Assembly (NCBI GenBank): GCA_030040815.1
Contig: JASHSZ010000314.1
Location: forward strand, 1-7,691
Source: Streptosporangiaceae bacterium
GTDB lineage: Bacteria > Actinomycetota > Actinomycetes > Streptosporangiales > Streptosporangiaceae
Direction of reading: 5' to 3'
DNA: 7,691 nt
Part shown: positions 1-5,860 of the stretch, piece after piece
Layout of the letters: each line of letters opens with the position of its first letter
How positions within the stretch are numbered: the first letter of the stretch is position 1
Translations under genes and position numbers: made by a program
Notes under the pieces: model-generated
Told to the model about the DNA's origin: nothing
Database searches by the model: none
Seen by the model: the letters and a program-made list of their open reading frames with translations, nothing else

Positions 1-140
1 GTCGTCCGAGTCGGCTCTGCGTCGTCCGAGTCGGCTCTGCGTCGTCCGAGTCGGCTCTGCGTCGTCCGAGTCGGCTCTGCGTCGTCCGAGTCGGCTCTGC
101 GTCGTCCGAGTCGGCTCTGCGTCGTCCGAGTCGGCTCTGC
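1..140. repeat. 20-bp perfect tandem repeat, at least 7 copies
   Basis: The unit GTCGTCCGAGTCGGCTCTGC is repeated head to tail seven times without a single mismatch. It starts at the first base of the window, so the array may be longer upstream. The last copy ends at 140, and the next ten bases match the unit only partly. Each unit holds a small dyad (CCGA-G-TCGG). No stop codon occurs in any of the six frames, and because 20 is not a multiple of 3, every frame reads the same 20-residue cycle. There are no spacers, so it is not CRISPR. Perfect identity suggests recent expansion by slippage. Whether it is intergenic or the 3' end of an upstream gene cannot be decided here. Confidence 0.97.
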
Positions 141-303
141 GCCGCACGTGGTCAGGCTTTTCTGCGGTTGAGCTTCCGCGCGAGACCGCGTCCTTGAGTC
201 GGGCCGGCTGTGAGCCGACAGGTACCACGCCGGCCACCCGCCGCGCGTCGACAGGTTCCCGCCAGTGACGCCGCCGCACCCGGCATCGGGTTGGATGTGA
301 GCC
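141..303 (+). promoter_or_regulatory. Gene-free leader upstream of larA
   Basis: No credible coding frame is seen between the tandem repeat and larA; forward frames entering from the repeat stop at 169-171, 195-197 and 266-268. Two structures stand out. An 11-bp direct repeat, CGACAGGT(A/T)CC, lies at 216-226 and 249-259, 33 bp apart. An inverted repeat, GGCCGGC (202-208) with GCCGGCC (229-235), has a 20-nt loop. No convincing -10/-35 pair could be placed. The larA promoter and any operator should lie here, but that is inferred from position only. Confidence 0.4.
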
Positions 304-1578
304 ATGCGCGTACGTCTCGCCTACGGCGACAGCGGTCTGGACATCGAGGTGCCTGACCAGGCGGAGGTGGTCTATCCCAAGGCGGCCCCGGCGGTCCAGG
401 ACAGCGCCGCGGCACTGACGGCGGCGTTGCGCGCGCCGGTGAGCGGGCCGCCGCTGGCCGAGCGGGTCCGGCCGGGTCAGACCGTGGCGATTTCGGTCTG
501 CGACGGGACGAGGGCGCAGCCAAGCAGCCTGATGCTTCCTGCTGTGCTGGCCGAGCTGGACGGCATCGTCAGGCTCGACGACGTCGTGGTGCTCGTGGCC
601 ACCGGGACGCACCGGGCGAATACCGAGGCGGAACTGCGCGCCATGCTCGGCGATGTCGTGGTCGACTCGGTCCGGGTGGTGAACCACGATGCCCGGGATT
701 CATCCGGGCTCACCTGGATGGGTACCTTCGGCGCAGACGTTCCGGTGTGGCTGAACGCCGAATGGGCGGCGGCCGACGTGAAGATCACGACGGGATTCGT
801 GGAGCCGCACTTCTTCGCCGGGTTCTCCGGCGGTCCGAAAATGGTGGCGCCGGGCCTCGCGGGCCTGGATACCGTGCTGGTCCTGCATGACGCGGCGAGG
901 ATCGGGCACCCGTCGGCGACCTGGGGCATCACCGAGGGCAACCCGGTGCACGACGATGTGCGCGCGATCGCGGCCGGCACCGGCGTCACCTTTGCCTTCG
1001 ACGTCGTGCTCAACAAGGACAAGCAGATAGTGGCCGCGTTCGGCGGCGACATCCTGCCGATGCACGCGCGCGCGACCCAGCTGGCGAGGCGGCTGGCGAT
1101 GCGGGAACTGGCCGCTCCGTGCGACATCGTGGTCACGACGGGCTCGGGATTCCCGCTCGATCAGAACCTGTATCAGTCGGTCAAGGGCATGTCGGCCGCT
1201 AGCCGCGTGGTGCGAGACGGCGGCATGATCATCTGCGCGGCGGAGTGCCGCGACGGCTATCCCGACCACGGCTCGTATCGCCGGGTGCTGCGCTCCGCGG
1301 CGTCTCCGCGCGCGCTGCTGACGGAGATCACCGGGCGCGCCGCGACCATTCCCGACCAGTGGCAGGTGCAGATCCAGGCGCAGATTCAGGTCCGCTGCAC
1401 GGTGGTCATGCATACCTCGTATCTGTCCGACGCCGACCTGGCCGAGGCGCACCTGCAGCAGACGGCTGACATCGGCCAGACCATCGCGGCGCAGTTGCGC
1501 CAGCTAGGGCCTGCCGCGCGGGTCTGCGTGCTGCCGGAGGGTCCGCAGACGATCCCGTACGTGGCGGCGGCCGGGTAA
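304..1578 (+). CDS. larA: LarA: nickel-pincer-dependent lactate/2-hydroxyacid racemase
   Basis: This 424-residue protein is the same size as the L. plantarum enzyme and belongs to the LarA family (Lar_N, formerly DUF2088). LarA interconverts D- and L-2-hydroxyacids in the cytoplasm, using a nickel-pincer nucleotide tethered to a lysine. The active-site set can be read directly: D67 and R70 in DGTR, H103 in GTHR, H169 and K179 in EPHFFAGFSGGPK, H195, and K294 in YQSVKG. By spacing these match L. plantarum D72, R75, H108, H174, K184 (cofactor attachment), H200 (nickel ligand) and K298. The C-terminus ends in the family-typical PEGPQTIPY. The ATG start gives the usual N-terminus; the SD is weak (GGA, 8 nt upstream). 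LarA homologues differ in substrate, so lactate is the default guess and not shown. The gene converges on larE. Confidence 0.93.
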   Translation: MRVRLAYGDSGLDIEVPDQAEVVYPKAAPAVQDSAAALTAALRAPVSGPPLAERVRPGQTVAISVCDGTRAQPSSLMLPAVLAELDGIVRLDDVVVLVATGTHRANTEAELRAMLGDVVVDSVRVVNHDARDSSGLTWMGTFGADVPVWLNAEWAAADVKITTGFVEPHFFAGFSGGPKMVAPGLAGLDTVLVLHDAARIGHPSATWGITEGNPVHDDVRAIAAGTGVTFAFDVVLNKDKQIVAAFGGDILPMHARATQLARRLAMRELAAPCDIVVTTGSGFPLDQNLYQSVKGMSAASRVVRDGGMIICAAECRDGYPDHGSYRRVLRSAASPRALLTEITGRAATIPDQWQVQIQAQIQVRCTVVMHTSYLSDADLAEAHLQQTADIGQTIAAQLRQLGPAARVCVLPEGPQTIPYVAAAG

Positions 1579-1590
1579 GCACAGCCCAGG

Positions 1591-2463
1591 TCAGCGGAAT
1601 CTCAGCTCAGTCGGCAGCGCCGCGTTCAGCGACCCCGACGCGAAGGGAGCGACCTGTACCGGAGCGCCGCCGAAGCCCGCGGCGGCGACCGCCTCGCTGA
1701 TCGCGCTGTTGACCTCGGGCTGGCCGGGGACGGTCCCGGCCACGTCGGCGTCAACCTCAACGCGGACCTGGCGGCCCAGATCGCGTACCCGGAGGTCGAC
1801 GGTGGCGATCCCGCGCCGGGCGAGCGCCCCGCGCACTCCCTGCTCGGCGGCGTCGATCCGGGCGAGACGCGCCGGGGTGATGGGGATCCCGTAGGCGACG
1901 CGGCTGGACAGGCACGGGCTGGCCGGCTGGTCGGCGGTGGGCAGCTGCCAGCGGCGGCTCAGGTCGCGCACGGCCTGCTTGCCCATCCCGGTGTCGGCGA
2001 GCGGGGTACCCGCGCCGCGCTCGGCCGCTGCCCTGATCCCCGGCCGCCAGCCGGCCGCGACGTCGTCGGCGTTGGTGCCGGTGACGAGCAGATTTCCGGC
2101 ACCGAGATGACCATGCGCGGCGACCGTGTCGATCAGCGTCGCCTTACAGAAATAACACCGGTCCGGTCCATTCGCCGCGTATCCCGGACTATCGATTTCC
2201 CTGGTGGGAATTTCTGAGTGCCGGACACCGAGCAGTTCCGCGACATTCCGCGCCACGTCCAGCAGTCCGCTGGGCAGAGCGTCGGAAACCGCGGTCACCG
2301 CGTGCACCCGAGACGAGCCGAGCGACCGCGTTGCCGCAGCCAGGACCAGCGAAGAATCGACGCCGCCCGAGAATGCGACCGTGACCTCGCTGGTACGGCT
2401 AAACCAGCCCAGCAGGGCCGCAGCATCTGTCGACCGGGCTTGCCCGCAGCGCCGAACCGGCAT
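1591..2463 (-). CDS. larE: LarE: ATP-dependent sulfur transferase for NPN cofactor synthesis
   Basis: LarE adenylates the carboxylates of pyridinium-3,5-biscarboxylic acid mononucleotide and turns them into thiocarboxylates, the sulfur arms that bind nickel in the LarA cofactor. With the start at 2463 the protein has 290 residues. A PP-loop ATP-pyrophosphatase motif, SGGVDSS, lies at 32-38. C103 and C106 sit in CYFCK, and C184 lies in SPCLSSR. In L. plantarum LarE the CxxC is absent (WYYAK) and one cysteine (C176) is sacrificed; three cysteines as here are typical of the [4Fe-4S] LarE class, which can act catalytically. A longer frame with ATG at 2490 or 2586 exists but would overlap larB, and its extra residues do not look like LarE. 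The codons around CYFCK (about 2145-2215) are less GC-rich than the surroundings. It converges with larA, with no terminator visible. Confidence 0.9.
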   Translation of the reverse strand: MPVRRCGQARSTDAAALLGWFSRTSEVTVAFSGGVDSSLVLAAATRSLGSSRVHAVTAVSDALPSGLLDVARNVAELLGVRHSEIPTREIDSPGYAANGPDRCYFCKATLIDTVAAHGHLGAGNLLVTGTNADDVAAGWRPGIRAAAERGAGTPLADTGMGKQAVRDLSRRWQLPTADQPASPCLSSRVAYGIPITPARLARIDAAEQGVRGALARRGIATVDLRVRDLGRQVRVEVDADVAGTVPGQPEVNSAISEAVAAAGFGGAPVQVAPFASGSLNAALPTELRFR

Positions 2464-2470
2464 GAGGGCA

Positions 2471-2492
2471 TCATGACACGATGAGGTCATGA
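2471..2492. promoter_or_regulatory. Inverted repeat in the larE/larB divergent region, candidate operator
   Basis: Perfect 7-bp arms, TCATGAC (2471-2477) and GTCATGA (2486-2492), flank an 8-bp centre. The repeat fills almost the whole gap between the divergent starts and covers the larB start codon. The size and spacing suit a dimeric repressor that would control larE and larBC together. This is inference: no regulator gene is adjacent, and the same arm pair was not seen upstream of larA. Confidence 0.4.
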
Positions 2493-3172
2493 ACAGCCTG
2501 CCGCCTCGTGACATCGGGTTCGCCCGGCTGGACACCGACCGGCTGGCCCGGACCGGCGACCCGGAAGTCGTGCTCGCCGAGCACAAGACACCGGAGCAGA
2601 CGGTCGCCTCGCTACGGGCGCTAGCGGCCGCTCATCCCGGCCGGGCTGTGCTGGCGACCCGCTGCGATGAGCGGACCAGGGCGGCGTGCCGGAGTGAGTT
2701 CGGCGCCGCCATGATCGACGACGAGGGCCAGACGGTCGTGGTCGGCTCGTTGCCCGTTCCCAGCGGCACCGTGGCGGTGGTGACAGCCGGTACCTCGGAT
2801 CTGCCGGTAGCACGCGAGGCGATGACGACGGCGGAGGTGTTCGGCACGACGGCAACGCTGATCCCCGACGTGGGAGTGGCCGGTCTGCACCGGCTGCTGG
2901 CCGAGGTGGACCGGCTTGCCGCCGTGGACGCCATCGTCGCCATCGCCGGCACCGACGGAGCGCTGCCGGGAGTGCTGGCCGGCCTGGTCGGGACACCGGT
3001 GATCGCGGTGCCGACGAGCGTGGGCTACGGTGCCTCGCTGGGCGGGCTGGCCGCGCTGCTGACCATGCTGAACGCCTGCGCCCCCGGACTGACCGTCGTC
3101 AATATCGACAATGGCTTCGGGGCCGCGGTGGCGGCGGCGCGCATTGCTCGCCGAGCCGGCGGCGCGCGGTGA
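2489..3172 (+). CDS. larB: LarB: NaAD carboxylase/hydrolase of NPN cofactor synthesis
   Basis: LarB starts the cofactor pathway: it carboxylates C5 of the pyridinium ring of nicotinic acid adenine dinucleotide and hydrolyses the phosphoanhydride, releasing AMP and the biscarboxylated mononucleotide. The 227 residues show the family's N-terminal signature (IGFARLDTDR, then PEVVLAEHKTPEQ at 25-37). A PurE-like domain runs from about 94 to 215, with AGTSDLPVAREA, PTSVGYGAS, LLTMLNACAPG and VNIDNGFGA. C197 in LNACA fits the reactive cysteine described in L. plantarum LarB (C221). The usual GMEGALPSV stretch reads GTDGALPGV here (residues 154-162). ATG 2489 is the first in-frame start after a stop at 2474-2476. 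GAGG lies only 2 nt upstream, so the transcript may be leaderless or weakly translated. It overlaps larC by 4 bp. Confidence 0.93.
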   Translation: MNSLPPRDIGFARLDTDRLARTGDPEVVLAEHKTPEQTVASLRALAAAHPGRAVLATRCDERTRAACRSEFGAAMIDDEGQTVVVGSLPVPSGTVAVVTAGTSDLPVAREAMTTAEVFGTTATLIPDVGVAGLHRLLAEVDRLAAVDAIVAIAGTDGALPGVLAGLVGTPVIAVPTSVGYGASLGGLAALLTMLNACAPGLTVVNIDNGFGAAVAAARIARRAGGAR

Positions 3173-4434
3173 GCAGGCCGCTGACCGAGCCTGGTGAGCA
3201 CGGCGCAAGACCGAGCCCGGTGCGCACAGCAGCCTGGATAGACGCCAGCGCTGGCGCGGCTGGTGACATGCTGCTGGCAGCCCTCATCGACGCCGGCGCT
3301 GACCAGGCAGCGGTCAGCTCCGCCGTCGCCCGGCTTTCGGCGGCGACCGGCGAGCGGCTCACCGTGCAGCTGACGAGCGTCCGCCGGCACGGGCTCCGCG
3401 CCGCGAGGGCAGTGGTGCAGGCCGGGCCCAGCACGGTGCACCGCGGCCTTGCCGATGTGCTCGAGCTGATCAACGCCTCGACCCTGCCCAGGGCCGCCGC
3501 CGAGTTTGCAGGAAGGGTGTTCGGTTTGCTGGCCGACGCCGAGGCCCAGGTGCACGGCGTTCCGGCCGAGCGCGTCGCCTTCCACGAAGTCGGGGCGCTC
3601 GACTCGCTCGCCGATGTCCTCGGTAGCGCCGTGGCGCTCGACTCCCTCGGGCTGCTCGCAGCGGACGCCGCGGTGACGGTCAGCAGCGTCGGCCTCGGTG
3701 GCGGGTCGGTAGCCACGACGCACGGACCGCTGCCCGTGCCGGCGCCCGCGGTTGTCCGGCTGCTGGCCGACGCCGGCGCACCCATCAGCGCTGGGCCGGG
3801 GCAAGGCCAAGGCGAGTTGTGCACGCCTACCGGCGCCGCGCTGCTGGTTGCGCTGGCAGCCGGGTGGGGACCGATGCCGCCCCTGATCGTGCACTCCGTT
3901 GGCAGCGGCGCGGGCAGCCGCGACCCGGCCAGCCATGCCAATATCATCCGGGTGCTCGTCGGCGCGCCCGCGGGCCCGGCGCCAGCCCTGGAGTCCGCAG
4001 CGCTGCGACTGGCGGAGTCGACCATCGACGACCTGGATCCGCGGCTGTGGCCCGACGCGCTCGACGCGCTGCACACCGCGGGCGCCATCGACTGCTGGCT
4101 CACCCCCGTGCTCATGCGCACCGGCAGGCCGGGCCAGGTGGTCACGGCCCTCACGCGGGCAGACACGCTGGACTCGGTGGTGCGCGCGCTGCTCCGGGTA
4201 ACCACCACGCTAGGCGTGCGGGTCACCGAGGTCAGCCGGCTCGCGCTGCCGCGTGACCAGATCGAGGTTCAGGTCGGCGGCCAGCCGGTCCGGGTCAAGC
4301 GCGGCTGGCTCGACGGTGCGGCGGTGACGGTGCAGCCCGAGTTCGCTGACGCCCGCGCCGCAGCTGAGGTGCTCGGCATCCCGATCGCCGACGTCATCGA
4401 CGCCGCCAGGCAAGCCGCCAGGGGGCTACCGTGA
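3169..4434 (+). CDS. larC: LarC: CTP-dependent nickel insertase (cyclometallase)
   Basis: LarC inserts nickel into the bis-thiocarboxylate precursor, completing the NPN cofactor, with CTP hydrolysis. The 421-residue frame covers the full family. The N-terminal half holds DASAGAAGDM (25-34), FHEVGALDS (138-146), THGPLPVPAPA (184-194), GELCTPTGAA (215-224) and GSGAGSRD (245-252). The C-terminal half holds ESTIDDLDP (283-291), TPVLMRTGRPG (312-322), TTTLGVR (345-351) and PEFADARAAAE (390-400). In L. plantarum the two halves are separate frames joined by programmed frameshifting; here they form one continuous frame. The GTG at 3169 overlaps the larB stop (GTGA), suggesting translational coupling. 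A GTG at 3220 would give an N-terminus closer to relatives (RTAAWIDASAG) and is a real alternative; neither has a clear SD. It converges with the minus-strand gene ending at 4453. Confidence 0.92.
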   Translation: MSRPLTEPGEHGARPSPVRTAAWIDASAGAAGDMLLAALIDAGADQAAVSSAVARLSAATGERLTVQLTSVRRHGLRAARAVVQAGPSTVHRGLADVLELINASTLPRAAAEFAGRVFGLLADAEAQVHGVPAERVAFHEVGALDSLADVLGSAVALDSLGLLAADAAVTVSSVGLGGGSVATTHGPLPVPAPAVVRLLADAGAPISAGPGQGQGELCTPTGAALLVALAAGWGPMPPLIVHSVGSGAGSRDPASHANIIRVLVGAPAGPAPALESAALRLAESTIDDLDPRLWPDALDALHTAGAIDCWLTPVLMRTGRPGQVVTALTRADTLDSVVRALLRVTTTLGVRVTEVSRLALPRDQIEVQVGGQPVRVKRGWLDGAAVTVQPEFADARAAAEVLGIPIADVIDAARQAARGLP

Positions 4435-4452
4435 GACCACGCGACGCCTGGG

Positions 4453-5022
4453 CTACGCCGGGGAACGGCCCATGAGGTAGTACTCGGGGTTGGGCTGCAG
4501 CGCTGTGAGGTGAGCGAGCCGGTTCGACGCGGCGAACAGCGCGGTGATCGCGCCGACGTCCCAGATCTGGTCGTCGGTCAGGCCAGCCGCCCGCGCAGCC
4601 GCGAGATCCGCCTCGCCAAAGTGCTCGGGCGTGCGGCACAGCGCTAGGGCGAGGTCAACGATCGCCCGGCCACGCTTGTCGAGCGCGGCCTGCCACGGGT
4701 TGCTGCCTACCTGGTCGGCCAGGTAGGGGTCCTTGGCCCGGATCCGCAGGATCGCGCCGTGGGCCACGATGCAGTAGGTGCAGTGATTGGCCGCAGAAGT
4801 AGCGACCACCACGAGCTCGCGCTCGGCCTTGGTGAGGCCGTCGGGCCGGTTCATGAGTGCGTCGTGATAGTCAAGGAAGGCGCGCAGTTCCGCCGGGCGG
4901 TGGCCGAGCGCGCGGAAGATGTTGGGCACGAAGCCCGACTTGGTGGCGATCTCGCCAATGCGTTCGCGCAGGTCGTCCGGCAGGTCGTCAAGCTCCGTCA
5001 GCCCGAACCGGCTCTCCGTCAT
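4453..5022 (-). CDS. AhpD-like/carboxymuconolactone decarboxylase family peroxidase-related protein
   Basis: This 189-residue cytoplasmic protein resembles the 'uncharacterized peroxidase-related enzyme' branch of the AhpD/CMD superfamily. It contains VPNIFRALGHRPAELRAFLDY (32-52), an AEREL segment (66-70) and the redox motif CTYCIVAHG with C81, C84 and H88, the CxxCxxxH arrangement of AhpD. It ends in PNPEYYLMG, typical of that branch. A thiol-based peroxidase or disulfide-reductase role is expected from the family, but the substrate is unknown. The start at 5022 is chosen because GGAGG lies 4 nt upstream; an upstream in-frame ATG at 5145 would overlap the tetR gene and adds residues foreign to the family. 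It lies 26 bp downstream of the TetR gene on the same strand, so the two are probably co-transcribed. No terminator is visible after it. Confidence 0.85.
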   Translation of the reverse strand: MTESRFGLTELDDLPDDLRERIGEIATKSGFVPNIFRALGHRPAELRAFLDYHDALMNRPDGLTKAERELVVVATSAANHCTYCIVAHGAILRIRAKDPYLADQVGSNPWQAALDKRGRAIVDLALALCRTPEHFGEADLAAARAAGLTDDQIWDVGAITALFAASNRLAHLTALQPNPEYYLMGRSPA

Positions 5023-5026
5023 GGAT

Positions 5027-5031
5027 CCTCC
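5027..5031 (-). promoter_or_regulatory. Ribosome-binding site deciding the AhpD-like gene start
   Basis: Read on the minus strand this is GGAGG, 4 nt before the ATG at 5022. It supports the 189-residue product over the longer 230-residue frame. Confidence 0.75.
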
Positions 5032-5048
5032 AGCTAGACGGTATCGCC

Positions 5049-5801
5049 CTACGCGTGACGGGCCGCAGCCCGCTGCGACAGCGCCCGCACGCCGGCGATG
5101 AACATATCGACGCCGAGCTGGTAGTGGAAGTCCGGGTTGTCGCACGCGGTCATCGGCCCGGCTGCGGCCACGACCAGCGGAAAGCGGTCCGGTGGCAGCA
5201 GCGACAGCCGCACTCGTGTCTGCCGCAACCGCTCTGAGCGCTCGGCCTCGGTCCTGCCCGGCTCGAAGCCGGGCTCGCTCATCGCCAGCATCACGGCGGT
5301 GAACAAGGCGTTGCGCATGATCGCGGCTGAATACTCAAGGTCGAAGCCAGCGCGCTGCAGCACCTCGAGCGTCGTCTCGCTGGCGACCATGGCGGCCTCG
5401 CCCATCCGTTTCTCGCTGCCGACCAGCAGCTGGGACGCGCTCGGATGGCTGCGCAGCACCTGCACCAGCGACTCCAGCAGCCGGCGCAGCTGATCCGGCC
5501 AGTCGTCGCGCGGCTCGACGCGCACGTCGAGCTCCGCCCAGACCGCCTCGGCTAGTCCGGTCAGTAGCTCGTCCTTGTTCCGGAAGTGCCAGTACAGCGC
5601 CATGGGCGTGACGCCCAGCTCGGCGGCGAGCCGCCGGATGGTCACGGCCTCCAAGCCCTCGGCGTCCGCGAGCGCGAGCCCGCGCTCGACCACGGCCGCC
5701 TTGCTCAGCCGGGGCCGGTCCGCGTCCGTCGGCGGCATGGCCGTGGCCGGCTTGGCTGCGACCGGTCCGCCTGTCTCCCGTTCCACTGATCTCGCCTTCA
5801 T
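5049..5801 (-). CDS. TetR-family transcriptional repressor, divergent from MFS exporter
   Basis: This is a 250-residue regulator. After a disordered-looking 30-residue tail comes a TetR N-terminal DNA-binding domain (about 32-78): LSKAAVVERGLALADAEG, then the helix-turn-helix with AAELGVTPMALYWHFRNKDELL, close in form to classical TetR (YWHxxNK). The helical ligand-binding and dimerisation domain fills the rest, ending in FHYQLGVDMFIAGVRAL. It probably represses itself and the divergent exporter and lets go when a small hydrophobic drug or metabolite binds. ATG 5801 was chosen because a TATAGT -10 box ends 9 bp upstream of the start codon; with no SD present this suggests a leaderless mRNA. 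ATG 5738 is a shorter alternative, and the frame also extends upstream to 5867, across the operators. Ligand unknown. Confidence 0.88.
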   Translation of the reverse strand: MKARSVERETGGPVAAKPATAMPPTDADRPRLSKAAVVERGLALADAEGLEAVTIRRLAAELGVTPMALYWHFRNKDELLTGLAEAVWAELDVRVEPRDDWPDQLRRLLESLVQVLRSHPSASQLLVGSEKRMGEAAMVASETTLEVLQRAGFDLEYSAAIMRNALFTAVMLAMSEPGFEPGRTEAERSERLRQTRVRLSLLPPDRFPLVVAAAGPMTACDNPDFHYQLGVDMFIAGVRALSQRAAARHA

Positions 5802-5810
5802 CGGTTGACA

Positions 5811-5816
5811 ACTATA
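5811..5816 (-). promoter_or_regulatory. Probable -10 box of the tetR gene
   Basis: On the minus strand this reads TATAGT, five of six matches to TATAAT. Transcription would start at about 5804-5801, on or next to the tetR ATG, giving a leaderless transcript. The -35 position has no good match. The box overlaps the palindrome at 5813-5825, which fits autorepression. Confidence 0.45.
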
Positions 5817-5825
5817 CGCCGTATA
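5813..5825. promoter_or_regulatory. Palindromic operator O1, probable TetR-family binding site
   Basis: TATACG-C-CGTATA is a perfect dyad with 6-bp arms and a 1-bp centre. It lies between the exporter -35 and -10 and overlaps the tetR -10. Position and symmetry make it the prime candidate site for the adjacent repressor. Confidence 0.65.
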
Positions 5826-5840
5826 AGTAAGACTAGCACA

Positions 5841-5853
5841 TGTACGTCGTATA
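5841..5853. promoter_or_regulatory. Second operator-like dyad O2
   Basis: TGTACG-T-CGTATA matches O1 at 11 of 13 positions and is itself a dyad with one mismatch between the arms. Its centre is 28 bp from that of O1. It lies in the region expected to be the 5' leader of the exporter mRNA. Confidence 0.5.
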
Positions 5854-5860
5854 GGAACTG

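Larger units (their letters stand above)
5805..5833 (+). promoter_or_regulatory. Probable promoter of the MFS exporter gene
   Basis: A perfect -35 box, TTGACA (5805-5810), is followed after 17 bp by TAAGAC (5828-5833), a weak -10. The 13-bp palindrome at 5813-5825 lies between the boxes, where a bound repressor would block RNA polymerase. The mRNA would carry a leader of about 75 nt. Confidence 0.55.

Noticed and set aside
1..140. CRISPR array
   Set aside because: Repeats are directly adjacent with no spacers; this is a simple tandem repeat.
249..290. Cobalamin-riboswitch-like stretch (GGTTCCCGCCAGTGACG) before larA
   Set aside because: It only loosely resembles the conserved CCCGCCACTGTGA region, and the other conserved cobalamin riboswitch elements upstream are missing. 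larA has no known link to B12.
700..1452. Long minus-strand frames across larA, and similar ones across larB/larC
   Set aside because: They mirror the codon bias of the plus-strand genes, encode no recognisable protein and have no SD.
304..1578. Firm assignment of lactate as the LarA substrate
   Set aside because: Conserved catalytic residues show a racemase of this type, but homologues act on various 2-hydroxyacids and no substrate-defining evidence is available here.
4406..4451. Inverted repeat CCAGGC/GCCTGG as a bidirectional terminator between larC and the AhpD-like gene
   Set aside because: Only a 6-bp stem with a 34-nt loop and no T tract; expected by chance in GC-rich DNA.
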